Source: Candidatus Aquidulcis frankliniae
GTDB taxonomy: Bacteria > Chloroflexota > Limnocylindria > Limnocylindrales > Limnocylindraceae
Assembly (NCBI GenBank): GCA_009925905.1
Contig: RFPZ01000001.1
Location: 1 to 38,170 of the forward strand
Direction: 5' to 3'
Length of the DNA stretch: 38,170 nucleotides
Shown piece after piece: positions 11,849 to 19,415 of the stretch. The notes under the pieces were generated by a model. The model was not told the origin of the DNA. It ran no database searches and saw nothing but the letters and a program-made list of their open reading frames with translations. Both the position numbers and the translations under genes were made by a program. How positions within the stretch are numbered: the first letter of the stretch is position 1; every line of letters starts with the position of its first letter.

Positions 11849-12720
11849 TCACTCACTCCCTTGATCTGCTCTACGAGCCGATGCAGTTCTTCGTTTGAGT
11901 AGTAATCGATCACGATCTGTCCGCCCTTACCTGAAGGCTTCACGCGCACCGGAGTGCCGAGATGCCCTTCAAGATCGCGCTGCAGTGCAGCGAGCTCTTC
12001 ACTTGGCAGTGCGCCAGGCTTTCGCTTCGTGGTGATTGTACCGCGCGCAGCACCGCGAACCGTTGACGCGGCCGCCTCCGCGCCGCGCACTGTCACTGCA
12101 TCGCGAACAAAGGTGCGCGCAAGCCATGCCTGCTCTGATTCTGGAAGACCAACGAGTGCGCGCGCATGGCCTTCACTGAGTCGCCCTGCGGCGACTTCGT
12201 TCTGTACATCGGTTGAGAGATCAAGCAGTCGCAGCGTGTTGGCAACAGTGGTGCGAGCCTTGCCCGCGATTACGGCAATCTGTTCCTGCGTGAGGCCGAA
12301 TTCATCGGCGAGGCGCCGATACGCGTGCGCTGTTTCAATCGGTGACAGATCGCTGCGCTGGACGTTTTCAATGAGCGCGAGCTCGAGGCGGGATTGATTC
12401 CCAACCACGCGCACCACGGCGGGGATCGTGCTCTTACCGGCAAGTTTCGAGGCGCGGAATCGTCGCTCACCAGCAATGAGCGTGTATCCGTTCGGCCCCT
12501 CTTCGACAACGACGGGCTGCAGCACGCCATGTTCACGAATGCTCTCAGCCAGTTGTGCGAGCTCGGCGTTTGAAAACTCCGTGCGTGGCTGATACGGGTT
12601 CGGCTTGATCTTGCTGAGCGGAATCTCCAGCGCGCCAGCACGCGTGGCGCCAACAGCACTCGCCGCCTCCGGGATCAGTGCTCCGAGGCCACGCCCGAGC
12701 CCAGTCGTCTTCTTTGCCAT
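11845..12720 (-). CDS. parB: Chromosome partitioning protein ParB (CTP-dependent clamp)
   Basis: Binds parS and spreads on DNA as a CTP-gated clamp for origin segregation. The 291-residue protein has the N-terminal GLGRGLGALI motif, a ParA-stimulating basic region, the NPYQPRTEF box, the CTP-binding GERRFRA box (about residue 85), the IENVQRSDLSPIE segment, a helix-turn-helix (LTQEQIAVIAGKARTTVANTLRLL) and a C-terminal dimerisation region. It begins 15 bp after parA ends and overlaps gyrB by four bases. A perfect parS site 880 bp upstream is its expected target. Confidence 0.96.
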   Translation of the reverse strand: MAKKTTGLGRGLGALIPEAASAVGATRAGALEIPLSKIKPNPYQPRTEFSNAELAQLAESIREHGVLQPVVVEEGPNGYTLIAGERRFRASKLAGKSTIPAVVRVVGNQSRLELALIENVQRSDLSPIETAHAYRRLADEFGLTQEQIAVIAGKARTTVANTLRLLDLSTDVQNEVAAGRLSEGHARALVGLPESEQAWLARTFVRDAVTVRGAEAAASTVRGAARGTITTKRKPGALPSEELAALQRDLEGHLGTPVRVKPSGKGGQIVIDYYSNEELHRLVEQIKGVSE

Positions 12721-12735
12721 GCTCCCCCCTTATTA

Positions 12736-13554
12736 CTAACTGGCGCCTACAGGGGTTCCGCCGAACACCCGGGCATCGAATTCCGCGGCAGCCTGCGCAT
12801 ACGACTCAGCACCCGACGTGCCTGGCGCGTAGCTGCGAATGGCAATTCCGTGACTTGGCGCCTCGGCCAAGCGTACCGAACGCGGCACACGAGCTCGGTA
12901 GACCAAGTCCCCGAAGTGGCTCTCCACCTCGCGCACCACGTCGCTGCCCAGTTTCGTGCGGGGATCAAGCATGGTCAAGAGGAGGCCATTCACCTGCAGG
13001 GGAGGATTGAGACGCTCGCGCACGAGGCGAATGGTGGCCATTAGTTGCGAGAGCCCCTCGAGGGCGTAGTACTCGCACTGCACGGGAACGAGCACGCCAT
13101 CGGCAACCGCGAGGGCGCTCACGGTGACGAGGCCGAGCGATGGCGGGGTGTCGACGAGGACCACTTCGGCATCACCAGCCGTGCGGAGGCCAACGGCAAG
13201 TTGGCGCTCGCCACTCTCGTCCCCTGTGGCGAGCTCAACGTCGATGCCAGCGAGGTCTGCCGAACCAGGGATGAGTGAGAGATTCGGGATGGAGGTTGGC
13301 TGGGCTAGCTCAACGGCCAGCCGGCGCCCAACCAGGAGGTCGTAGGCCGTTGGCGCACCCTCAGGAAGGGTGAATCCGAGGCCGCTGGTGAGATTTCGTT
13401 GTGGGTCGAGGTCAACGACGAGCACTCGACGCCCTGCGTGGGCGAGTTCGGCGGCGAGGTTAAGCACCGTTGTGGTCTTGCCGACCCCACCCTTCTGGTT
13501 CGCACACACGATGATTGGCGCGTGGGATCCGGCAGGGTGCTGGGTGGTATTCAC
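12736..13554 (-). CDS. parA: Chromosome partitioning ATPase ParA (Soj)
   Basis: Walker-type ATPase that forms dynamic gradients on the nucleoid and is stimulated by ParB. It has the deviant Walker A motif (NQKGGVGKTTT, about residues 19-29), Walker A' (LVVDLDPQRNLTSGL) and Walker B (VVLVDTPPSLG). Its 272 aa is normal. The start chosen is GTG 13554. A TACGAT hexamer ends exactly six bases before it and no Shine-Dalgarno is visible, which suggests a leaderless transcript. It heads the long minus-strand run and is divergent from the mreD-like gene, with parS between them. Confidence 0.95.
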   Translation of the reverse strand: MNTTQHPAGSHAPIIVCANQKGGVGKTTTVLNLAAELAHAGRRVLVVDLDPQRNLTSGLGFTLPEGAPTAYDLLVGRRLAVELAQPTSIPNLSLIPGSADLAGIDVELATGDESGERQLAVGLRTAGDAEVVLVDTPPSLGLVTVSALAVADGVLVPVQCEYYALEGLSQLMATIRLVRERLNPPLQVNGLLLTMLDPRTKLGSDVVREVESHFGDLVYRARVPRSVRLAEAPSHGIAIRSYAPGTSGAESYAQAAAEFDARVFGGTPVGAS

Positions 13555-13560
13555 GCCCGT

Positions 13561-13566
13561 ATCGTA
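13561..13566 (-). promoter_or_regulatory. Putative -10 element for a leaderless parA transcript
   Basis: TACGAT on the minus strand, followed by six bases and the GTG start. This places the expected transcription start at the initiation codon. No good -35 box is seen at 17 bp. The same spacing recurs at 13656, 14145 and 37781. Confidence 0.5.
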
Positions 13567-13599
13567 GCAGGAGGGGGCTACGGAGGGGTTCTGGGGCCG

Positions 13600-13615
13600 T
13601 GTTTCACGTGGAACA
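13600..13615. promoter_or_regulatory. parS: parS centromere site
   Basis: TGTTTCACGTGGAACA is the reverse complement of the Bacillus subtilis parS consensus TGTTCCACGTGAAACA, a near-perfect 16-bp palindrome. It lies in the parA/mreD divergent spacer, 46 bp upstream of the parA start, close to parA-parB. ParB binding here would nucleate the segregation complex and could also influence the two divergent promoters (inference). Confidence 0.93.
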
Positions 13616-13655
13616 CCTGCTCAGCGGCGGAGGTGCGCCAAGACGCCTGCGGGAG

Positions 13656-13661
13656 TATCCT
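13656..13661 (+). promoter_or_regulatory. Putative -10 element for a leaderless mreD transcript
   Basis: TATCCT is separated by exactly six bases from the ATG at 13668, the same geometry as at parA. No Shine-Dalgarno is seen between them and no clear -35 box is present. Confidence 0.45.
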
Positions 13662-13667
13662 CAGCGC

Positions 13668-14147
13668 ATGACCAGACGAATAGGCTACGTGCTTGGAATC
13701 GTGCTCGCCGCCCTTATCCAGGTGCGCCTACTACCCGAGCTCGGCCTTGAACGTCTGGTGAACCTGCCAGTCGTTCTTCTAATTGTTACAGCCTCCATCG
13801 AACGCCGCACACTCGTCCTCATTGCGGCAACAACGGCAGGCCTTGTTATTGATACGACACTGCTCCGCCCACTTGGGTTCTCGAGCCTCGCAATGGTGGT
13901 TGGCGTGGTGGTCGCCAGTCAGGTCCGTGGCCCTGGAAACACCGTGCTCGCGCGGCGCACTGTGGCGCTTGGGCTCGGGCTTTTTGCGAGCAACGCCACG
14001 GTATTTATTCTCAGTGGCGGGGAGGGCGGCCAGCTCGGCGAAGGCGTAGCTGCCCTCGTGGCGAACCTCCTTGTCGGCATTGCCTTGGCGTGGGTTGGCC
14101 TCCGGCGGCGCAGTCGGTACCAATTCGACCCATCACTCCGCGGATAG
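13668..14147 (+). CDS. mreD: MreD-like rod shape-determining membrane protein
   Basis: A 159-residue hydrophobic protein with about five TM segments. The MreD-like pattern includes LGLERLVNLPVVLLIVTAS, a basic turn (ERR), TTAGLVIDTTLLRPLGFSSLA and a C-terminal helix ending in basic residues. MreD is part of the elongasome that links MreB to PBP2/RodA. The reading frame is open back to 13515, but ATG 13668 is chosen because it follows a -10-like hexamer by six bases and the upstream residues are Arg/Gly-rich and unlike a protein start. It is followed directly by mrdA and rodA. No mreC is present next to it. MreD sequences are poorly conserved, so the name rests partly on context. Confidence 0.75.
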   Translation: MTRRIGYVLGIVLAALIQVRLLPELGLERLVNLPVVLLIVTASIERRTLVLIAATTAGLVIDTTLLRPLGFSSLAMVVGVVVASQVRGPGNTVLARRTVALGLGLFASNATVFILSGGEGGQLGEGVAALVANLLVGIALAWVGLRRRSRYQFDPSLRG

Positions 14148-14150
14148 GAT
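14145..14150 (+). promoter_or_regulatory. Putative -10 element before mrdA
   Basis: TAGGAT overlaps the mreD stop codon and is followed by exactly six bases and the GTG start of mrdA, repeating the geometry at parA and mreD. It could provide an internal leaderless mRNA. Chance is not excluded. Confidence 0.4.
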
Positions 14151-14156
14151 AGTAAT

Positions 14157-16079
14157 GTGACTAACCCTCAGGTTTATCCTGGAGGTGGCGGGCCGAGTGA
14201 CCGAGAGGTTCGCCGCCGCCGACCGTTGCGGTTTTTCTCCGCAGCGCTGATCGTTCTTCTGACCTTTGGCGGGCTCGGCGGGCGGCTGATGCTCTTGCAA
14301 CTTGGTGCGTCAACTTCAACAAGTTCCACGAACACTGTCGCGCGCGGGCATCGCATTGTTGAGGAGCTCATCACGCCGGCCCGCGGCCTCGTGTACGACC
14401 GCAGCGGGCGCGTCCTGGCAAAGAATGTTGCGGTATATGCAGTGCAGATCCGTCCTGGCGATCTGTCACTCACCATTCGCGCGCAGGTCGTAAAGACACT
14501 TGGTGAAATTCTCAACATCGATCCAGTGCGGATCATCACACTGCTCGATCGCAGCACCGGATCGCTCTGGGAACCGATTCGAATCGCGAACAATGTGAAT
14601 GAGCGTGCGGCGCGCCTGATCGATGAAGAACGCGCGAGTTTGCCCGGTGTGGAAACGATTGTTGAGGCTCGCCGTGTATATCCGTACGGAACGCTGATCA
14701 GTCATATCGTTGGCTACGTCGGTCGCATTGATGCAGTCGAGGCGAGTGCACTTGCGCCGGCGGGATACACCGTAGTCGATTTCATTGGGCGCGCTGGTGT
14801 GGAAGCGAGCTATGAAGAGGTTCTGCGCGGCTCTCCCGGCATCCGACAAGTAGAGGTTGATGCAAAGGGCCGCCTTGTCCGAATCCTCGGCGTGACACAA
14901 CCGCCTGTTGATGGCTCATCATTGACACTCACAATCGACATTGAGGCACAGCAGCGCGCAACAACTGCGTTGGAGTGGGGGCTCAAGGGCGCTCGCACTC
15001 AAGAGGGCGTTGTTGCATCAATGAATCCGCAGAACGGCGAGATCATCGCAATGGCCTCGCTTCCGACCTATGACAACAATGACTTCTCGTCCGGAATCAG
15101 CAACGCGAAGTATCAGAAATATCTTTCGAACAAATACTCGCCACTCCTTAATCACACGGTTGGCTCCTACTTCCCACCGGGAAGCACCTACAAACTGGTG
15201 ACGTTTTCGTGTGCGTTGAACAACAATCTCGTCACACCAACAACGCGGTTCCAATCAACTGCATTTGTTGAAGTTGATGGCGAGAAGTTTTACGAGTGGA
15301 ATCGTGCGGGATTTGGCGGTTCTTTGACGCCCGCGGAAGCCTACTCATGGAGCTCAAATGTGGTGACGTTCCAACTTGCGCGCCTGATCAAGATTGATCG
15401 TCTCGCGACATGCGGCCGCCAGTGGGGCTTCGGTGCTCCAACAGGCATTGATCTACCGAGTGAGATTGCAGGGCTCGTTCCAGATCAAACATGGGCTCGG
15501 GCAACCATCAATCGCGGCCTCTATAACGCAGAGGTACTGCAGTCGGCGCAGGGACAAGGGTACGACTTGGTCACACCAATTCAAGTCCTCAACTCATTCG
15601 CGGCACTTGCAAATAGTGGAACGCTTTGGAGGCCGCATGTTGTGCTGCACGTCACCAACCCGAATGGAACCATTACGCCCGTTGCGCCAGTCGTCAATTC
15701 TGAGGTGGGGATGCGCGAGTCAACGTATCGCGAGCTGCGCCTCGCGGGTCGAAAGATGGCACTGAACCCTGGGCCGTCGCAAGGAATTTCGCGAATGCCG
15801 CTCTACATTTCGGCCAAGAGTGGCACTGCGCAATACGGCGTGCGAGACAGCCTCGGTCGGCTACCGTTTCACAACTGGATGGGCGGCTTCGTTGCCCCAT
15901 CAAATGATTGGTCCAAGAGCGATTCAACCTTCGCGTACGTCGTCTTTATGCACGGCACAAACACCACAGGAAATGCAGCGAAAGAGGTGACCAAGTATTA
16001 CCTACAGCTGCAGTACGACTTGAAGCGCGACTATCGCACCCCAGCACTCTTAGCGCGCGGGAACTTCTTCGGTGAATAG
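14157..16079 (+). CDS. mrdA: Penicillin-binding protein 2 (elongasome transpeptidase)
   Basis: Class B PBP that cross-links peptidoglycan during rod elongation, working with RodA. The 640-residue protein has one N-terminal TM (about 24-44), the PBP dimerisation region (ARGLVYDRSGRVLA, VEASYEEVLRG) and the transpeptidase domain with the active-site S343-T-Y-K346, S399-S-N401 and K554-S-G-T557 motifs. The start is GTG 14157; an in-register ATG two bases earlier runs straight into a stop. Its last eight bases overlap rodA, so the two are translationally coupled. Confidence 0.93.
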   Translation: MTNPQVYPGGGGPSDREVRRRRPLRFFSAALIVLLTFGGLGGRLMLLQLGASTSTSSTNTVARGHRIVEELITPARGLVYDRSGRVLAKNVAVYAVQIRPGDLSLTIRAQVVKTLGEILNIDPVRIITLLDRSTGSLWEPIRIANNVNERAARLIDEERASLPGVETIVEARRVYPYGTLISHIVGYVGRIDAVEASALAPAGYTVVDFIGRAGVEASYEEVLRGSPGIRQVEVDAKGRLVRILGVTQPPVDGSSLTLTIDIEAQQRATTALEWGLKGARTQEGVVASMNPQNGEIIAMASLPTYDNNDFSSGISNAKYQKYLSNKYSPLLNHTVGSYFPPGSTYKLVTFSCALNNNLVTPTTRFQSTAFVEVDGEKFYEWNRAGFGGSLTPAEAYSWSSNVVTFQLARLIKIDRLATCGRQWGFGAPTGIDLPSEIAGLVPDQTWARATINRGLYNAEVLQSAQGQGYDLVTPIQVLNSFAALANSGTLWRPHVVLHVTNPNGTITPVAPVVNSEVGMRESTYRELRLAGRKMALNPGPSQGISRMPLYISAKSGTAQYGVRDSLGRLPFHNWMGGFVAPSNDWSKSDSTFAYVVFMHGTNTTGNAAKEVTKYYLQLQYDLKRDYRTPALLARGNFFGE

Positions 16080-17199
16080 ACTTGATTCGCCACTCGGGTC
16101 TGCGCTTAGGCGTGTGGACTGGGTCGCTGCCGCCGCAGTGGGGCTTTTGGCACTGACCGGACTCGGCATGGCCTGGCTTAATGCCCGCAGCTATGGTCAG
16201 GAACTCTTGACGCCGAGCTCGCTGTTTATGCGATCACTGACCTGGACAGCGCTCTCCCTTGTCGTCTATAGCGTCACCACTCTTGTGAATTGGCGGTGGG
16301 TGCGCACATTCGCCTGGCCACTCTACGCCGGCAATATCCTGCTCTTGATCGTCACGTTGATATATGGCGTTGACTCTGGCGGCAACAACCGCGCCATCGC
16401 GATCTTTGGGCTAACGATTCAATCCAGTGAGCTCAGCAAGGTCCTGACGCTCGTGGCGATCTCTACGGCGCTTACGCGAGTGGATCGAGCCGGTGGTGGC
16501 CTGCAAGACTTGTTTCTCGCTGGTGCGATCGTTGCGCCACCCTTCCTACTCGTTTTGGCGCAACCCGACCTTGGTACGGCTCTGGTCCTTGTGGCGGCGC
16601 TCTTCGGCGCCCTCTATTTGTCGGGCGTTGCGACGCGTTGGATTGCCGCCCTGGCGAGCTTCATGGCCGCTGGGGGCGCAATCGCCTGGGTCGTGGTGTT
16701 GGCGGAGTATCAAAAGGAGCGCCTCCTCGCGTTCATCGACCCAAATGCCGACCCCGCAGGGCCGAAGTACCAGCTGTTACGATCCCTCGAGGCGATCGTA
16801 GGTGGCGGCCTCTTCGGCGCCGGAGCCGATGGCACCGCAGCCATAACCCCACTCCCCGTTCAAGAGAGCGATTTCGTCTTTGCGGCGCTTGTCCGAGCCT
16901 TCGGAGCGATCGGCGGGCTCTTTGTGATCACCCTCCTCGCCATTCTGGTCGCGCGGCTGATCTGGCACTCGTGGAACTCTTCAGATGAATTCGGGGTGAT
17001 CTTTGCGGGCGGGATGGCGACCGTCGTCCTCTTTCAAACCTTCGTCAACATCGGCATGAACCTTGGCGTTGCTCCGATCACGGGGATCACCCTCCCCTTT
17101 GTCAGTTACGGAGGAGCCTCGGCGGTCTCGCTCGCCTTCGGGCTCGCCCTCGTGCAAAGCCATCGGGTCCATGACGGCGGCTCATCGCCGCTCATGTAA
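16072..17199 (+). CDS. rodA: Peptidoglycan glycosyltransferase RodA (SEDS family)
   Basis: SEDS polymerase that builds glycan strands from lipid II with its partner PBP2. The 375-residue protein has about ten TM helices. Family motifs are SGGNNRAIAIFGLTIQSSELSK, LAQPDLGTALVL, VQESDFVFA (with the conserved Asp) and GITLPFVSYGGAS at the C-terminus. FtsW/SpoVE is the alternative within the same family; pairing with PBP2 and MreD supports RodA. The start is GTG 16072, inside the end of mrdA. Confidence 0.92.
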   Translation: MNRLDSPLGSALRRVDWVAAAAVGLLALTGLGMAWLNARSYGQELLTPSSLFMRSLTWTALSLVVYSVTTLVNWRWVRTFAWPLYAGNILLLIVTLIYGVDSGGNNRAIAIFGLTIQSSELSKVLTLVAISTALTRVDRAGGGLQDLFLAGAIVAPPFLLVLAQPDLGTALVLVAALFGALYLSGVATRWIAALASFMAAGGAIAWVVVLAEYQKERLLAFIDPNADPAGPKYQLLRSLEAIVGGGLFGAGADGTAAITPLPVQESDFVFAALVRAFGAIGGLFVITLLAILVARLIWHSWNSSDEFGVIFAGGMATVVLFQTFVNIGMNLGVAPITGITLPFVSYGGASAVSLAFGLALVQSHRVHDGGSSPLM

Positions 17200-17212
17200 C
17201 AATGGAGCGTGG

Positions 17213-17241
17213 TTGACGCGGGAGAGCCCTGATCGTAGACT
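17213..17241 (+). promoter_or_regulatory. Sigma70-type promoter for rplU
   Basis: TTGACG (17213-17218) and TAGACT (17236-17241) are separated by exactly 17 bases. It lies 13 bp after rodA and about 90 bp before rplU. This is the best two-box promoter seen in the window. Confidence 0.75.
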
Positions 17242-17250
17242 TCCCCTCCC

Positions 17251-17306
17251 GCGACTGACCCGTCCGTCAGACCGCGACCGCCCAGCAGGCGCCGCCTGTA
17301 CGGCGC
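17251..17306 (+). promoter_or_regulatory. Structured rplU 5' leader with two hairpins
   Basis: Hairpin 1: CTGAC (17255-17259) pairs with GTCAG (17266-17270) around a six-base loop, with further GC pairs possible outside. Hairpin 2: GCGCCG (17289-17294) pairs perfectly with CGGCGC (17301-17306) around CCTGTA. The ribosome binding site AGGGGA follows at 17322-17327. Ribosomal protein leaders often bind their own product; L21 autoregulation here is inference. No T-run follows, so it is not a standard terminator. Confidence 0.5.
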
Positions 17307-17330
17307 ACAGACAGTAAGGACAGGGGAACC

Positions 17331-17861
17331 ATGTACGCAGTCATCGAGACCGGTGGAAAGCAGTATCGCGTGGAGCTCGGCAGCGAGTTGCATGTTGAAC
17401 TGACCGGCGCTACCCCAGGGAGCGAGATCTCGTTCGACCGCATCCTTCTGGTCCGCACTGACTCAACCACAGAGGTTGGCACCCCAGTTGTCGCTGGCGC
17501 AAAAGTCACCGCAACGGTGCTTGGCCAGGAGCGTGGACCAAAGACGATCTCCTTCAAGTATCGACCGAAGGCGCGCAGCCGCATCACCAAGGGGCACCGC
17601 CAGGAGCTTCACCTTATTAAGGTCACCGAAGTTGCAGTGAACGGCACGAGCGCGAAGGCGCTCCATGAAGCCGGTGCTGCAGATCGCGCCAAGGCGCAGG
17701 CTGCCGCAGCCGCAGTTGCCGCCGACAAGGCGAAGGCCGACGCCGCCGTGGCCGCATCGCTGAACGTTGGCGCACCAGCCGAGGCGAAGTCAGCAAAGAA
17801 GCCAGCAGCAAAGAAGCCAGCAGCGAAGAGCGCCGACACGTCGGCTGCCGACGCCGAATAA
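17331..17861 (+). CDS. rplU: 50S ribosomal protein L21 with long Ala/Lys C-terminal extension
   Basis: Binds 23S rRNA in the large subunit. Residues 1 to about 103 are a standard L21 (MYAVIETGGKQYRVELG; PVVAGAKVTATVLGQ; KYRPKARSRITKGHRQ). The last ~70 residues are an extra Ala/Lys/Asp-rich tail (AAAAVAADKAKADAAVAAS, then AKKPAAKKPAAK) that bacterial L21 usually lacks, though extended L21 forms are known in some phyla. The tail contains a perfect 15-bp tandem duplication. It is transcribed from a good promoter with rpmA 30 bp downstream. Confidence 0.96.
   Translation: MYAVIETGGKQYRVELGSELHVELTGATPGSEISFDRILLVRTDSTTEVGTPVVAGAKVTATVLGQERGPKTISFKYRPKARSRITKGHRQELHLIKVTEVAVNGTSAKALHEAGAADRAKAQAAAAAVAADKAKADAAVAASLNVGAPAEAKSAKKPAAKKPAAKSADTSAADAE
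17791..17820 (+). repeat. 15-bp perfect tandem duplication in the rplU tail
   Basis: CAGCAAAGAAGCCAG occurs at 17791-17805 and again, directly adjacent, at 17806-17820. It encodes repeated AKKPA units. Slippage could change the tail length. Confidence 0.9.
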
Positions 17862-17891
17862 CGCAGCGAACGCTGAGAGAAGGAGACCCTC

Positions 17892-18155
17892 ATGGCACAC
17901 AAAAAGGCAGGCGGAAGTGTTCGCAACGGACGCGATAGCGCTGGTCAGCGCCTTGGCGTGAAGGTTGGCGACGGTCAGAAGATCAACGCTGGCGGCATCA
18001 TCGTGCGACAGCACGGCACCACCTTCGCCGCAGGGCGCGGCGTTGGCCTGGGCAGCGACTACACCATCTATGCAACCGTCACCGGCACGGTGAAGTTCGA
18101 CCACGCGTCGCGCACCAAGAAGCGCGTCAACGTTGTCGCTTCGCCAGACGCCTAG
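17892..18155 (+). CDS. rpmA: 50S ribosomal protein L27
   Basis: L27 reaches the peptidyl transferase centre with its N-terminus. The 87-residue protein begins MAHKKAGGSVRNGRDSAGQR and contains KINAGGIIVRQHGTTFAAG and the C-terminal VKFDHASRTKKRVNV, all typical. It starts directly with MAHKKAGG, so it lacks the short cleavable N-terminal extension found in Firmicutes L27. AAGGAG precedes the ATG at a suitable distance. Confidence 0.97.
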   Translation: MAHKKAGGSVRNGRDSAGQRLGVKVGDGQKINAGGIIVRQHGTTFAAGRGVGLGSDYTIYATVTGTVKFDHASRTKKRVNVVASPDA

Positions 18156-18165
18156 AGAGTCGCAG

Positions 18166-18375
18166 ATGAAGCCAGAGATTCATCCGAAGTACAACACCAT
18201 CGAAATTACGTGCCTCGCATGCAGCACGAAGTTCTCGATCGGCTCGACGCGAACCAGCGAGCTCAAGACGGAAGTCTGCTCCAATTGCCATCCGTTCTTT
18301 ACGGGGAAGCAGCTGATTCTCGACACGGCCGGTCAGGTCGAGCGCTTCCAGAAGCGCCTCGGTCGCTCGCGCTGA
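18166..18375 (+). CDS. rpmE: 50S ribosomal protein L31, zinc-binding type
   Basis: A 69-residue L31. ATG 18166 is chosen because L31 proteins begin MKxxIHPKY; the frame is open 33 bases further upstream, but that part does not match. Four cysteines, C16, C19, C38 and C41 (TCLACSTKF; EVCSNCHPFFTG), form the zinc site, so this is the C+ form rather than the zinc-free paralogue used under zinc starvation. It lies 10 bp after rpmA and just before the DUF1385 gene, a common arrangement in Chloroflexota and Firmicutes. Confidence 0.96.
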   Translation: MKPEIHPKYNTIEITCLACSTKFSIGSTRTSELKTEVCSNCHPFFTGKQLILDTAGQVERFQKRLGRSR

Positions 18376-18380
18376 TCTCC

Positions 18381-19415
18381 ATGCGGCGCCGACTCGGCGT
18401 CGCTGCGCGAATCGCGCAGGATCGCTTCGCAGACGTTTCACGAGCACTCCACACCCTCTCTCTGACCGCGCGACCGACAAGTGGCGCAGCCTACGGCGGT
18501 CAAGCGCTCATCGACGGCGTGCTGATGCGCGGCCCATCGCACATCGGCGTGGCACTCCGCGCCGTTGACGGCAGCATCGCCGTTACGTCAGAGCCGATCG
18601 CGACTGGACCAATTCGGCGTCGCCTCACACGCATCCCTGTGCTGCGTGGAGCCGTTGTTCTTTGGGAAACGCTTGCGTTAGGCAGTCGCTGGCTACTGCG
18701 AAGTGCCGATGTGTCGGCGGGTGACGAAGAGCGAACGAACAGTGGCACCGGCTCACTGGTCGCCACACTCGCCGTAACGCTGCTCATCGCAGTGGCTTTC
18801 TTCAATGTACTTCCAGCAATTGCCGCAGCGGCAATCGTGCGCGCAATCGGATCTGCGGAGCTGCTCCTTGAGCGAGCGATTGATGGACTCTTGCAGGTAG
18901 CAATTCTGCTGGGATACCTTGCCGCCGTTGGGCGTAGCAGCGATGTTGATCGCACCTATCGATATCACGGCGCAGAGCACCGCGCTATTCACGCGCTCGA
19001 GAACGGAGATGCGCTTACGCGCAACGCACTCTCGCGATGGCCAACTGCACATCCGCGTTGCGGCACAGAATTTCTTGTAGTGGTGATTCTCGTAAGCATC
19101 GTCAGCTTCTCGCTGATCGGCCGACTTGATCCGATTCCAACAGTTATTAGTCGTATCGCGGGAATTCCACTCGTCGCGGGGATTGCCTACGAGATTCTCC
19201 GTCTACTCGGTCGCTACCGAACAAACATGATCGCGCGAGCGCTGGCGGCACCAGGTATTGCAGTGCAGCGCATCACGACGCGAAAGCCTGATGACGGCAT
19301 GCATGACATTGCGATCGTTGCGCTCACCGCGGTGATCGAAGCTGAGGGCGGTGTTGTACCGAGTGGCTCCGAGCGACCGGCCTCCCGCGCGCTGCAGCCA
19401 GTTACGGTGCGCTGA
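18381..19415 (+). CDS. DUF1385 (YqhQ-like) membrane protein
   Basis: A 344-residue protein with the DUF1385 signatures GGQALIDGVLMRGP near residue 40, RYHGAEHRAIHALENG and HPRCGTEFLVVV, plus several hydrophobic helices (about 135-160, 170-200, 245-285). The biochemical function of the family is not established. It sits between rpmE and prfA, as in many Chloroflexota and Firmicutes. The frame is open back to 18210, inside rpmE, but ATG 18381, five bases after the rpmE stop, avoids a long overlap. The stop overlaps the prfA ATG (TGATG). Confidence 0.87.
   Translation: MRRRLGVAARIAQDRFADVSRALHTLSLTARPTSGAAYGGQALIDGVLMRGPSHIGVALRAVDGSIAVTSEPIATGPIRRRLTRIPVLRGAVVLWETLALGSRWLLRSADVSAGDEERTNSGTGSLVATLAVTLLIAVAFFNVLPAIAAAAIVRAIGSAELLLERAIDGLLQVAILLGYLAAVGRSSDVDRTYRYHGAEHRAIHALENGDALTRNALSRWPTAHPRCGTEFLVVVILVSIVSFSLIGRLDPIPTVISRIAGIPLVAGIAYEILRLLGRYRTNMIARALAAPGIAVQRITTRKPDDGMHDIAIVALTAVIEAEGGVVPSGSERPASRALQPVTVR
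19403..19408 (+). promoter_or_regulatory. Possible -10 hexamer six bases before prfA
   Basis: TACGGT ends exactly six bases before the prfA ATG, the same geometry as at parA, mreD and mrdA. It lies inside the DUF1385 coding sequence and prfA is already coupled by TGATG, so chance is likely. Confidence 0.2.

Noticed and set aside
13515..13667. N-terminal extension of the mreD-like protein
   Set aside because: It spans the parS site and the putative promoters of both divergent genes and encodes Arg/Gly-rich sequence unlike MreD.
18210..18380. N-terminal extension of the DUF1385 protein
   Set aside because: It is rpmE sequence read in another frame; the family match begins after ATG 18381.
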